Origin: Stenopsyche tienmushanensis
Taxonomy: Eukaryota; Arthropoda; Insecta; Trichoptera; Stenopsychidae
DNA: 64,000 nucleotides
Assembly (NCBI GenBank): GCA_008973525.1
Contig: WACJ01000502.1
Span: forward strand, 62,001 to 126,000
Reading direction: 5' to 3'
The notes beneath the pieces were generated by a model. The model did not search any database and was not told the DNA's origin. It saw nothing but the letters and a program-made list of their open reading frames with translations. Both the position numbers and the translations under genes were made by a program. This document shows positions 48,791 through 61,009 of the stretch, in pieces (the stretch's first letter is position 1; every line of letters starts with the position of its first letter).

Positions 48791-49500
48791 TCAAAACGTG
48801 ATTTATTACAGGCACTAATGTCGAAAAATCCAGCCACCAATTTAATGCAGCCGATTTTTTCAATCGGTCCAATAATTCATATTTTCGCACGATTCTCCCA
48901 AAAAATTAGCAATCGAACGATTCGGGCCGATCAACAATGCGATGATCGCATCGGAGACTTCAAAATGCCTCGCGATACGCTTATTAAACCGCGTGTGGAT
49001 GTTCCCAATCTCGAAGAAATCGGATATGCTGACACACAATGATTTTGCTGTCAATACCCAAGCATAAATATTCTGAGATACTCATCGACACTGACGAAAT
49101 TCAATATTGTTCTTCGCCATTATAAAATTAAAGTATGCAAAATTCCTTCATCCGATGGCGACGCACAAACGATGATTTGATCGTAAATAACGGCGATAAT
49201 TTGAACAAAATCGACAGATTTGTTCAAAGATATTCCACGGCATTGAGAAGCTTTTGTATCGTTATTGGGTCGGTTCATTAAATTCGATCTGTTTGCCATA
49301 TCGTAAGGTCGTCGATTCGCTGTAACGGCGTTTCCTTAACCTTTATCGTACTAATTCAGCGAAAGTTTCTTCCATGTATCTCGACCGTAAGTGCTAAATA
49401 ATAAATTTCAGACGCCTTTGGGTCACGAAAGCCACCCCCCCAAAATATAGCCGATAGATTTTTTCGCCGAGGGGGTGGCACAAGAAAAACTTTTCAATAT
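48791..49500. other. GC-richer island with open frames on both strands
   Basis: A plus frame at 48818-49042 (74 codons) lies after an acceptor-like GTGATTTATTACAG (about 48797-48810). It encodes a mixed hydrophilic peptide ending PNLEEIGYADTQ. A minus frame overlaps (48860-49054). Neither resembles a family I know. The island may be an exon, regulatory DNA or chance. Confidence 0.22.
49431..49479. repeat. Hairpin with 9-bp GC-rich stem
   Basis: GCCACCCCC (49431-49439) pairs exactly with GGGGGTGGC (49471-49479) across a 31-base AT-richer loop. Confidence 0.7.
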
Positions 49501-50661
49501 AATATTTTCCATATGACATCCTCATCCGTTGCTCCCTGACATAAGTAAGTGGTTTGTATTTGTTTTAGCCGGTTGTCACGGGACAATGCTTTTACTTCTG
49601 AGATATTTATTATCGCAACGTCCACCACTTTGTGGCATATTATGAAAAAAAAATAATAAATACGGGCACTCTATGAAAGCTCATATCGGCAAAGCGAACC
49701 GGTGTCCAGTGCCAAAATATAATTTGAACTTTTTGCATAAGGCCTCCAGTGCTCGAACTTGAAGAAAGGCATATTCTACAAAAGCGATTTTAAGTCGATA
49801 TACCAAGAATCGCATAATTGATGCCAATATTTGAACATCTGTTCGCCAGAAAAAAGTATATAATTGAAGGAGCATAGTAATCCCTAATACCTTTACTTTA
49901 ATCCTACTTAAAGCCTCTTAAAAATATAAATGATAAGTGGTATACCACAAAAGGCCCTTGGGAAAACCCAGCTGTTACGCTACAATGAAATGAGTACTAT
50001 AATTTATTTAAAAGCCTTTGAAAATTTTGCTTAATTACAGAAGACATAAACTTCTTATGTTACAATAAAAGCGATCGATGACAATTGTAGATAAGACCGA
50101 ATAATACGAAACGATTTTTGATAGCGGGTAAAACCACATTATCGTCAGGTATTAATAATTGTGTGCTCCTGGAATTAAAAAACTGGAATTTCCAAAATAT
50201 GTTTGATAAAAGCGTTTTGAAATTTTTACACAGAAATAGATTTTAACACTTCTTTGGATGAATGTTAACTTATATAAAGGCAAAATACAAAATGCCATAT
50301 CACTCAGTTCATAGGATTTTTTTAAAAATTATAAATTCTACTGAGTGATAAAATATCAAATTAAATCACACTAATTTCGTAACGTCATTTTTGAGAGTAC
50401 ATTAAAGTTACATTTTCTAACATCGAAGGGAATATCTAAGCTCTTTATGGGAGTGTAGTTTGAATATAGTTCCGTTGCATAACCAGAAGATCTTCAATAT
50501 CATCCGGCAAGATAACTAAGCGAACGTGTCGAAATATGCTATTAAAGCTTTCTTTTTTTCTTAAAAATATAAAAATATTCTTTGACTGATAGTGAAAAAA
50601 TACTTAGGATAGCTATGCTAATATCGCTGAAAATGGTTTCCTGTATTATAAAGTCCATCTA
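49501..50661. other. AT-rich DNA without recognised feature
   Basis: No supported gene or repeat. Confidence 0.5.
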
Positions 50662-50673
50662 CCCCCCCCCCCC
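50662..50673. repeat. Poly-C run (12 bases)
   Basis: A homopolymer C tract just upstream of MITE copy 5, striking in an AT-rich background. Confidence 0.9.
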
Positions 50674-50683
50674 AACCCCTTAA

Positions 50684-51331
50684 CCCCAACTTAAGTAGTG
50701 AGCTAATTTTAAATCATCATAAACTTAAATGCTATAATCGTGTGTCCGCTACTTATCGTCCGTATAAATCCATTTATCAGTCAGGACCGCGCAGCGTGTA
50801 TGAAACTTGTATATAAATTAATATACACTGTCGATAGCACACATTATTCGTTAATTTCTTCGCGTGAACATAAAAAATATACTTCACATCGATTAATTTG
50901 GGTTATAAATCTATACAACCATACGATGTACGTAAGACACTCTCTCCGTCTCTCTCTCTCTCTGTCTCCAAACTCAACGTGCAAGACGCTTTTCGTCTTT
51001 GTCTCTCTCCAACGTGTAAAAATGTTCTTTCTCAGCGCTTCTTAAACTTATATAGTCCGCGAACCCTCTCTTGAGCAAAATTTCTTTCGTGGACCCCTTT
51101 GTGACTCAATTTTTTCAACAAACATTTCTTGGTCAAAATAGATCTTTTTACAATGTTTTCTGTAAATAATTCGACGAAAATAAAGTTTTCAAGTATAGAT
51201 ATATGTTTTTTTATATACCCAGCAATATCTTCGCGGACCCCTGAGGGTCCGCGGACCCAAGTTTAAAAACCGCTGCTCTTTTTGAATCATTGGAATTCGA
51301 TAGCAAATGCGCGACTGAACTTCAAAAATGG
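50684..51331 (+). mobile_element. piggyBac-type MITE, copy 5, with nested hAT-type MITE
   Basis: Flanked by TTAA at 50680-50683 and 51332-51335. After a disturbed first few bases it follows the family (AAGTAGTGAGCTAATTTTAA, then GACCGCGCAGCGTGTATG). Two minisatellite units are present, the first expanded by a CTCTCTCTCT run. The right part is split by the 243-bp element at 51033-51275, after which the family sequence resumes with CTCTTTTTGAATCATTGGAA. Confidence 0.82.
51033..51275. mobile_element. hAT-type MITE nested in piggyBac-type MITE copy 5
   Basis: The ends are CAGCGCTTCTTAAACTT and, reverse-complemented from the right, CAGCGGTTTTTAAACTT (15 of 17 match). The 8-base flanks TTCTTTCT and CTCTTTTT match at six positions, consistent with a decayed hAT target duplication. 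The host family sequence on both sides confirms the insertion limits. The right subterminal part has a GGGTCCGCGGACCC palindrome. Non-coding. Confidence 0.82.
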
Positions 51332-51335
51332 TTAA

Positions 51336-54300
51336 AGCTGAGATTTTCTGGAATACATGGAGTCGAAATGCCTCATTTCCTTGCAAGGGTCAGGGTGCAA
51401 TCATCGTGTATCTTATGCTTGTAAAATCGGGATTGGGTTGGTCTTTTGGAGATTTACCATTCCAGTTCGTTGATTACTAAACGCTATGGAAGATGAAGGA
51501 AGACATTATTGCAAATCGAGATTCGTCGATTATCTCCTAAACGGATTTGTTTGACTTTATTCTTGCTCTTGTTTTGTTCTTGTGTTCTTTTGGTCCGGAA
51601 CTAATGGCTGGATAAAGTAATTTGTGAAGTTATAAATCAACCATTAATATCGACTATAACATAATCAATGACATATTGTTATTAAAACACAATCGTCGCA
51701 AGCTAAATGTTAACCGTTCCTCCAAGTATCAATACGTATTCGACACCACACTCGAGTTGCCAATACTTAGGATTCCAATGCATTATCCCGTCGGTCTTTT
51801 TCTAGGTCAGGGCAATAATTGTCTTTTTAGGTAAGATATTACTATATATTATTTTGAGATGGGTCTTCTTTGGCTCGGGTCCCTACGAAAGACGTCCTCA
51901 GGGCATTCATCAGACACCCGCTCTAGCTGTAAAGCTATCTTGCTAACTTCCTCTCGATGATATCGATTTCTTCGGAAAGTCTTTTAAAATATCGCCTGCT
52001 TTATTTATAATGGCAGATTCGCATAGCTCTATTGCTTTCCAGCGAAGCTATTCATAATCTTGATTCATAGCGCTATGCTGGTATCGAACCAGCATGTGGC
52101 TGCAAATCACACTGGGAAACTCGTAAAAGTGACATCAAATCGGTTGTCTTAATGGTTTTAATTAAACCATTTTATTCGTATGTATGAGAGATGTATCGAT
52201 ACGTAAAAATATCAAAAGTTATTAGGAAAGTTGAGATTGGTACAACTCAAAGACGGGTGAAATTCTGTAGAATATAATTGCGTTTTTAATTCTTGACAAA
52301 ATTCATACATTTTTTTTAAAATATTGATTTAATTTTTTTCATAAAATTATTTATGATTTTAATTATTGTGCTGTCATAACCTTGTCAATTTGTCCATCAG
52401 GTTGAAAGCCATCGTTCTTTAATTCTTATGCTATAAATTGGACCATCAATCAAATACTTATAAACATGTGATCAATGTGTTTTTAATGCAAAATAAATAT
52501 ACTGTTATAATCTTAATACCAAAGATTGACTGACATAAAAAATGCTTTACATTGAATCATAAATAATCGTATTTTAGCGCAGCATCGTTTTTCTACACTT
52601 CAAAAAGCTCTTTTTTCCACTGCCTTGCAAAGAAACTTATTTAATACTTAAAAACTTTATAAGACCCTATTCCTTCAATAGATTCACCTAGATAGCCCAC
52701 CGATTAAAGTACAAATATTATGGATATGGCCCAATAAAATACAATATTTCAAATGTTCCAGCAATAGTTTTAGTTTTTCATCCCAAATAGGAACTTCAAC
52801 TTCGAACAATTTTTGAAGAAAAATATTGAAAAATTATTTTGCCATTTAGGACTGCCATTATTTATCTTATTAATTCTATTAATACTTTTTTTTTCATTTA
52901 ATTCAAGTAAAAGTAAATATTGTGCAGCCCTAATCCATACTTAACACAATTTCGAGTTGAGTTGCATATAAAATATCTACATAATATGCTATTGCAATTA
53001 TTGTGTGCACAATTTTAAATGCCCTATAATTATATGACATAAACGTGTCACCTTCTTGTAATTAGATTAATTAAAAATGTCATCATATGACCTCAAATAT
53101 TTTCTCATTATTATAATGAAAAAAATCACAAAAGTCAAATGCCAAAGTCTGCTTTTAATGCACGTAAAGTCAACGCAAATCTTTATCGTACATCTACTCC
53201 AAAGCTTATTTTTTATAATATTCATCATGCTTTTAAGGATATTTTTAATGAATTTTGATTGATCGAGCATTGCTCTGACATTTCGAAGAAAAGACCAGTA
53301 GTAAGTACTACCCCATGGAAATTTATCATAAGAGTTTCCAGTATCATATCATTAGATTGTCAACATGGTTTTACGCATATGACGGATATGCTTTCTACAA
53401 ATATTTTTATACTCATGATTGATTGCTCAAACTTAATCTACATACATGTTTTCAAGACGAATATTTTCCATACTTTGCATTTTCTTTGTATACTAAAAGT
53501 ACATTAGATGAGCACGTACATAACTTAACATATAATTTATGCAGTATTCAATTGAATCAGAACCGAAAAGAGCAAAATTTGTGGGTGTGAAGTTGATTGA
53601 AAATAATATTGTTGAGATGGAATGTATTATTATAAATGAAGTCCATACTGAATATTTTTTTGGCACTGCTTTGCATTTAGCGGTGTATATTTTTTGGCCG
53701 AATTTATATAAACTGTCGATAGATGCGATCATAACAAGCAATTAACCAAGAAATATGTTAGTTTCTCGATCAATTTGTACTAAAATATTAGTAGAGTTAG
53801 AAATATGTATTTCGTCCTTTCTCTCCAGGTGATAACTCATTGAAATGCGCTAAAGCACCTCCGCCGTAAGTTTATAGGAATATTAAATTATTCCAAGTTA
53901 ATTGACCATAACTTGTAATTTATTGCTCGAAAAATGTGTGCATATATAAGGGTTCGATATTTTAATTAAGAAATAACTACATTTCTATACAATCATAATC
54001 TGTATTGCATCTGTCAACAAGAGCTGAAGGGGCACGATATATGTCTGCACGTAATTTACTTGTTTCCATAAGGCACGACATAAATGTACATAACAGTGGA
54101 CCTCAATCTTTCTGCAAAATTTGCAATGATTATTTTTACATTGAATATTTAGCAGTTGATACGAACACTCAGGCATAAAATATTGCCAAAAATCTATCAT
54201 AAAATATATCAAATAAAATCCTCTGAGAGTCATTTATACCTCGTTCATTAAATATCCTTCCAAAAAAAAATCAAATATAATGCAAAATATTCAAATATCA

Positions 54301-55768
54301 GCAACAAATGATATTTTTGTGCTTAAACAAGGCTTACTGATATTTGTTTAAAATCAAAGACTATTATCGTCGTTGAAAAATAGATCATTCGCCTTTATGA
54401 ATATATGAACATTTTGACAGCAACACAACACTTTTCCAATTTTACATCAATTGTAAATGTTTGAGAAGCACTCCAAGATAAATAATGCGTATTGCGAATA
54501 ATAACTGCAAGGTTTGGGTTGATTTTAATTGAAGTTGATATTAATGGCGAAAATATGGTAATTGATGTGCCATTTGTAATGTCGTGATTATAATTGTCTT
54601 CTGCATAGTTGCCGTATTATCTCCGCTCGGCTGGAGAAAATTTTTAAAGTATGATGCGATGTCGACTTTCACAGTTCGACGTATAAAATACGCATTGTTT
54701 ATACCCTGGAAATTTTTATTTTATGAAAAATAATTGATTTGTGTAAGGAATTCGCGAATATCCACACCTCCATGGCTTTATATAACGCCGTAAATTGACC
54801 CGATTGTAATTGAGCATAAATCCGCAAGATCACTGGTTATCTTCCAAATTTGTAAGAATTTATCCAGCATTTAAATATGCAATGATTTGGCACGCTTTCG
54901 CTTTAATGCGTCTGAAACTTTTAGTACGCAGAGCTAATTACCGCCATATAATAAATTTTAGTAACTTTCTGGGCGCAAAAGTGCATTTGCAAATCTTGCT
55001 CGAAGGTTAAAATAATTTAATAAAACTGCTTAGCAGCCTTGGTTAGATTTAAGAACGCATAAATTTTAAGTTATCCGGCGATTGCATTGCTTTGGGGTGG
55101 TTATAGATGTCGTAAATTTGAAATATGATAATCTTATCATAAAATAATCAGCCAATAAAAATATTGTTGGGACATCAATTGGCATTTGCTATGATTATAT
55201 GACTGATAATTGATTATTCTAATCAAGACAGAAGCTACAAAAATTTCACGATAAATTATTTCGATTGTATATACCGCCAGACCAAGTGTTACCACTAAAG
55301 TATAGCTATCGAATCGCTAATAAAAGTGCGCTAAAAATCAAATTATTACAATGGAATGCAATGTTTGGCTGTTTTATCCCAAAATTAGGATATGTCAATA
55401 GTTCTATTAATTACTCCAAAAGTAATAATGGCGATCAAAATGCATAACAATTATACTCGGCGCGGAGAAAAACTTATTTTGATATGTATTTACCACCTAA
55501 AACAGCAATCGGTTATGAGATAACAAGGATCTGTTCTGGTCATATTTCAGACATTCAGACTTATATACCAAGCGATGAACATACATTTAAAAATATACAA
55601 ATAATTGCTCTATTTAGTATAATTCAAAATTTGAAAAAAATAATATAATTATTATAGTTATTCTTACTATTCATTAATTAGCAATTCATTCGCTTTTAAT
55701 AAACTTTTTATTTTGAGGAAACATTATGGCTTCATTCATAGATTTAGTTTGAAAATAATTGCAATATT
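51336..55768. other. AT-rich desert
   Basis: Many short frames (for example 53067-53270, 53493-53745, 53985-54233) overlap on both strands and show no known motif. A T-arm-like hairpin near 52078-52094 was rejected as a tRNA. A less AT-rich patch at 51840-52140 and another around 54600-54700 hold no supported feature. Confidence 0.42.
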
Positions 55769-56019
55769 GCTATATATATAAAATGAATGTGTGTCGGCGT
55801 GCAGTCGGTTTGTTAAAGATACATTCTTATACCGTTCATCCAATTGCGATGAAATTTTGGTGAGGTATTTGACGTATATCTGAAAAGGTTTTTAGATTAC
55901 AATATCTATTATTTGTGTGTGGAATTTGCATGCACCATGTTACTATACTACTGCGTTTATTTTTTCAAATTACTACTAAGCGCGTGTGGCATTGGAATGG
56001 ATGCCAGATAGTCGCCAAG
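55769..56019 (+). mobile_element. Non-autonomous Helitron, copy 2
   Basis: Begins GCTATATATATAAAATGAAT (first base changed from T) and ends with GTGTGGCATTGGAATGGATG, CC and a decayed CTAG (CAAG) before T. The 3' region keeps the GGCAT/ATGCC hairpin and, beyond the end, TTAATAATAAAT resembles the flank of the copy at 41996. The internal GATGAAATTTTGGTGAGGTA resembles the usual 5' part of insect Helitron-like repeats. The two copies share ends but differ in the middle. Non-coding. Confidence 0.72.
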
Positions 56020-56179
56020 TAGTTAATAATAAATTCTATAAATAAATAAATAAAAATAAACTCTTTTTGGTTTAATTTTATATAAAGTTTAGTCATTCCA
56101 TAATGATCCATTTTGATGTAATATTAGGCTTAAGACATAACAATGTGTATTTTTATAGATGTATATTTGATATGGTGTT
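56020..56179. other. AT-rich DNA with an AAAT microsatellite
   Basis: A short AAATAAATAAATAAA run at about 56039-56055. Nothing else was recognised. Confidence 0.6.
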
Positions 56180-57160
56180 TTGTACAATTGATCAGATATC
56201 GATGATTGATTTCGAACGCTGCGAGCGGTCATGCTATAGACGTCGATTCAAGCGTTTGACAATTTTATTCCCATCAATTATACGAAACAATTTTGGCTAA
56301 CGGTAGATGACTTAATACACGAACAATAGATTTATCGGTCTCGTTCATTTTATTTACATAAAGTGATGTAATGACTTGTGTGTATCAAATACGTTTCGTT
56401 CCGTACGTAGGCTTGAATCACAACGGCTGTAAGAAATTGGCCTCTCCGAGAGAGTTCCGGATCCACACCTCGATTGTCTTGTGTCATCGTCTTCGATTTC
56501 ATGTCCATTATCCTCACGGCAGAGGTGTAAAACGAACATCTTAATTTATTCAAGCACACGAAGAATCGTTTAGGAGCTCGTACTCGAAATCACGACACGT
56601 CGCTTTGTATCCGTTTCGTTGAGCATCCTTTGTGAGAGTCGATTACAGGCACACGATGATCTAATTCCGATCGACGATGACACCATTAATCCACCCATGT
56701 TCTACACAATGAATCCGTGTAATGAGATGAAGATAAGCGACAATTGGAGGAATTACCAATGCATTTGTATAGTGCATCAGAGCTCGTGCATTAATGCCAA
56801 TCATATTGGCTGTCAATAAATATCGCCTTGATTGAAATTGAACATGTTGAATGAAGTGCTGCTAGAAACCACTGTCGAAACCATATGAAATCGAGGCTTG
56901 CCGAAGTAATGCAGCAGCAGAAAACAGGATCGCATAATGATTGATTACGACCCTGAGACCCAATGTTCAACCACGCTCCAATGGTCCCCCAAATGTTCAC
57001 AAATCGACTCATTATAAAAAGATTCAATGAATTCGACCAAAAAACTGTCTGGATTCTATTTTTGCCTACAATACCGTCTGTAGATTCGCCGAGATATGCA
57101 AGATTTGGCTGAAAATGCGGCTCAGCCAACGCATCCAATATATTTCGCGAACGCAAAGAG
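56180..57160. other. GC-richer non-coding island
   Basis: Nearly 1 kb of more balanced sequence. Frames on both strands (56350-56559 minus, 56619-56819 plus, 56791-57156 minus, 121 codons) have no recognisable motif and overlap each other. Homeodomain-like TAAT cores are frequent, as is usual in AT-rich DNA. It could be a conserved regulatory block; comparison with a related genome is needed to say. Confidence 0.28.
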
Positions 57161-57445
57161 GAAGATCAATTAGCCGAGCGTCTAAATACATTTTTACATA
57201 CACAAATTCATGTGATGTTCGATTAAATTGTATATGAAAACGGTTAGATCTAATAAACGTGAAGAGTGAATATTTTTTGAACTTAAAAGTGTTTAAACAA
57301 TAAATTGAATGGGCCGATCGATCTTCAGGTGGGTTCTTTTTAAGTACGAAAGCACAACTAATTGGTGCAACACAAGCCAAAATTCATGTCTTAAGTCAAA
57401 TATTAATACTATACATATATACAAGATCACAAATAATATTTGAAG
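57161..57445. other. AT-rich DNA without recognised feature
   Basis: No supported gene or repeat. Confidence 0.5.
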
Positions 57446-57566
57446 TATATGCTATCTTCAATATCGAGCCTACAACTGATGGAATGTATAATATGGACGA
57501 TATGTTTATGACTTTTACCCATAAGTGAATATCGAAGAGGGATTAATCCTGCAGTAAGAATCCTGC
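57446..57566 (+). repeat. Retroposon-like fragment F, copy 2
   Basis: Aligns with 62087-62200: GCTATCTTCAATATCGAGCC, then GGAATGTATAATATGGACGA, then AAGTGAATATCGAAGAGGGA and CCTGCAGTAAG. It is cut by MITE copy 6 starting at TTAA 57567. Confidence 0.55.
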
Positions 57567-57570
57567 TTAA

Positions 57571-57835
57571 AGAGTTGTGTCCAAATTCCAGTGATTCAGA
57601 AAGAGCATTCTTACACATTGAGCTCGAAGGCAGAGAGAGACAGAGAGAGTATCTTGCGTACGTTGTACGATTGTATAGGTTAACGCAATGCTATTGACAG
57701 TGTTTATGTACAAGCTTCATACATGCTACGACGGTACTGACAGATAAGTGGATTTGTACGGATGATAAGTGATGGACGTACAAATATAGCGTCTAAGTTT
57801 ATGATGATTTTAAATTAGCTCATTACTCAAGGGGC
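57571..57835 (-). mobile_element. piggyBac-type MITE, copy 6
   Basis: Inverted copy. TTAA at 57567-57570 marks one end. At the other end the expected TTAA after CATTACTCAAGGGGC has decayed to CTCT. The minus-strand reading gives GAGCTAATTTAAAATCATCA, then a CTCTCTGTCTCTCTCTGCC minisatellite unit and GAATCACTGGAATTTGGACA. The GATAAATTTGGG block is missing, so it is internally shortened. Confidence 0.78.
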
Positions 57836-59660
57836 TCTCTTTTTGCCACAGAATAAATATTTTAAATATCATCAAAACGTATTTGAAATTAATGTATAGT
57901 TTTTTCCCGTTCATCATCTGGAAATATTCTTATGTTTGATCTCACAAATTCGCTTATTGATTTGTAATGTATGATAATATGTGAAAAATGCATTCCATTC
58001 TGAGACACGTATGTATGAATATTATGAGTGAATGTATGTATCATATTTATGAATGAAAATCATCAGTTTGGCCGATCTGTCTGCCCATTACTTTAAACGC
58101 ATACTGTGGAAATGGCGTATCAAAATCGCACTGTAGCGTCTAAAAATATTTACGTTTAATCACCACGTCTCATGCCAAAACGTCATCGGCTGGTTGAAAT
58201 TGATTGGTGATATTTTTAGCTCTTCAACTAATATCAACGATGTCAAAACATTATTAATGATACTATATTAACGCCTTTGATAATATTGTCATTGCTGTTA
58301 TTTGAAAGCGTTTTAAATCTGTCTAAAATTATATATTTTTTTGCATGAAAGATGTTTAAGAAGCGTATGAATTTCAATGGATAGTCACATTTTAATCCGC
58401 CGATTAGCTCTATTATCTTTTATGAATTTGCTTTAATCCGCTGTGATCGACCGACTGGTACAACTTTTACAAACTCCAGATTTAATCCAAAATGGCGCAG
58501 CTTAAACGTTTCTTACGAACTATGCTAATAAGCGAACATTTCTGCGGAAATATTCCGCGAACTAATTTGGGCCCTAATTAAGTCGAGATCCTCTCGCCTT
58601 AATGCGATTGCAAGGACAATTATTGCATCAGTAATAATGGTCATTAGTCGAGAACGCGTGCGCGCACTTGCCCTAATGACGCACTCACCTGGCGGAAGAG
58701 GCTCGCATGTGCACCATTATTCAAATGAAGCTGCATTAAGGCCTATCCGTTATTGTCGACGAAGGCAGTCGAAACAGTTCTGAAGAACAAAACCGGGATC
58801 GGCTCATTCCGGATGCTGCAGAATCCGATGGGTTGCCCACGAGAAACACGCAGTATTATTACCGGCCCACATTGATGAACTAGCAATATTTTACTCGTTC
58901 CCATCACGTGACATGGCTTCATCCATTACAAGAATGATGCAACTATCCCTTATTTGTGACAATCGCAGATCTAATACTATCCAAGAACTCATCCGAGCTG
59001 ATGAGATGCAATAGCACTGGACCAAAAGTCTCCGGACGGACTTAATAACCTTGTTCGGTGCGTGTAAATCGCACCTTTACTTGGATGCAATTACGAAATG
59101 AATAATTAGATAATGATTTACATTCGTAGAAAATCCATATAATCCTTCCACGAAATAAAAAATCGCTAATTTATATGTTTCTCACCCAACATTCCAAGAT
59201 GTTTCTAGTTACAGCATGAGAATTATCAAGTGCTGAGACCAATATTGAAATTTTAATTAATTACAAACCAGTGCACTTAATCAATTTTATTTCATGACTT
59301 CATTCAACAAATTATGATTATTCCCCATGCCATATGAAATATTAGATCTCGGATAAGTATGCAGAACTACGGGGGAACCTAGATCATAAGAAGAACTGGA
59401 GATTGGAAATATATTTGAATGAAAATTGCATCAGCATACCTGTAAGCGATCGGACTAGTAACTCTTGGGCATTATCCTGGACTGAAATGTGGCTGACGAT
59501 CAAAATTTTAAAATATATATACGTTATAGAAAACCTTGTCAAAATAGTTGACAATAGTTCCATAAAAAATATTATTAAATGCCACACACACACATTACAT
59601 CTTGGAATTTTGCTAATTTTTATTAGACATCTGAATCTCCAAATGTGACATTTTCATACA
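57836..59660. other. AT-rich flanks with a GC-richer island at 58.44-59.06 kb
   Basis: The island has almost no open frame and includes GAGAACGCGTGCGCGCACTT near 58650 and paired TTAATGCG/CATTAAGG words. It looks like non-coding, possibly regulatory DNA. A short (CA) repeat lies at 59583-59594. Confidence 0.35.
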
Positions 59661-59665
59661 GTTTA

Positions 59666-59871
59666 ATTGCCTTCCACGTATGGTAAAATAAGGATATGAC
59701 ACTTTGAATAGGAACTAGATTATTTAAAGTCATGACGTCCATCAAAGTATGAATCTTGATGTGAATCTAGATGTCGGGTAGAGAGGATCGTCATAGGAGA
59801 TCTTACTAGGGAAAGGATTTAATGTGATGATTTCCCATTGCCTTCCACACGGGGTAAAATAAGGATAGGAC
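59666..59871 (+). repeat. Direct repeat pair, 171-bp period
   Basis: ATTGCCTTCCACGTATGGTA at 59666 recurs as ATTGCCTTCCACACGGGGTA at 59837, each followed by AAATAAGGATA(T/G)GAC. The interval may be one unit of a dispersed or tandem repeat directly left of repeat B copy 2. Confidence 0.7.
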
Positions 59872-59894
59872 TATTTAGAAAGGTAGGAGAGGAA

Positions 59895-60075
59895 AGAATC
59901 TATGAGTGAGTAGCGAAATTATCATTATATATAATTGATAATTTAATTATTGTTGCTAATTCAATCACTCACTCATGGGCGTCCCTGTACGACTTTATTA
60001 ATCACCTCGGCATTTACTTTTTCAAATCCAGGAAATCAGAATTGAAAGATCAGAAATATTACTATTTCCGATCTT
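59895..60075 (+). repeat. Dispersed repeat B, copy 2, with internal hairpin
   Basis: Related to 41711-41885. It contains exactly complementary arms ATGAGTGAGT (59902-59911) and ACTCACTCAT (59967-59976), with a second inner palindrome AAATTATC...TGATAATTT. Copy 1 has lost the outer pairing. Confidence 0.65.
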
Positions 60076-61009
60076 TCAAATTTGTTGGTACTAATTTTAT
60101 TAAAATTTAAACGTGAAAGCTGTTTCGAATACAAGGTCATTATCAAACTATTTGCTATCTATTGCTGGATCATAAATATCTTATAGTCATTTCGAAAGAA
60201 GTTGCTGTTCATTTCGGATCGCTATTATTGCGTTTTGATGCCAGTATTATTGGGTATGATAAACATTTTGCTGAAGCTTACATATATAAGCAATCGAATT
60301 AGGATTTGGCACCCAAATATAAGACAATTCAAAAAATATATATTTCCAAGTTTAATAACAGAATGCTTCTGATTGACAGTTATTGAATAAGCTGATGCAA
60401 AAATATTCACAGCAAACCAAACAATGTATTAAAAAAGAATTAATATATATTGATCGTGCATCCATTAAAAAGTATGCAACTAATTGTAATAGATAAGACT
60501 GATGATCAAACTTATTGAAGATGTTTAACTGTAATTATTAAGATTATAATATTTTTAAAAAGTACAATATTCAAGGCTGTAATTCTAATAATGTATGTGT
60601 TTTTAATGACATAGTCACTTAGCCATAAAAAAGCTTCATGCAAAAATTTTATGGCGATTATAAAAACACCTTAAAAAGTTTCCTAGACAATATTCATGAA
60701 GTCAAACAAACTCAAATAAATTTATTATTTTATATGCTTCTCATACTTCAGTCGATCGGATGTTACATAAAAAGTTTTGTAAGTCGGTTCGCTTCTTTCC
60801 GTTTAAATAAATACTCGTTTTACGGTCGTTGCCATCTTCCCCTGTCTTAAAAACGCCTTTCAACATATACGATATTGTTTTTCTTTCGTGCAAATGACCA
60901 TACTTTTATTCTTCCATTATGAGCTATAAAATATAGAGATATTTAAAGTACTTAACAAGATAAGGCAGTTGTAAAAGAATTACAAATTTCAAGTATCGAG
61001 CGATAAGGA
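60076..61009. other. AT-rich DNA without recognised feature
   Basis: No supported gene or repeat. Confidence 0.5.

Noticed and set aside
52040..52140. tRNA-like T-arm (GCTGGTTCGATACCAGC on the minus strand)
   Set aside because: The 5-bp stem and 7-base loop fit a T-arm, but the acceptor strand ATAGCGC has no partner about 70 bases upstream and no D or anticodon arm can be drawn.
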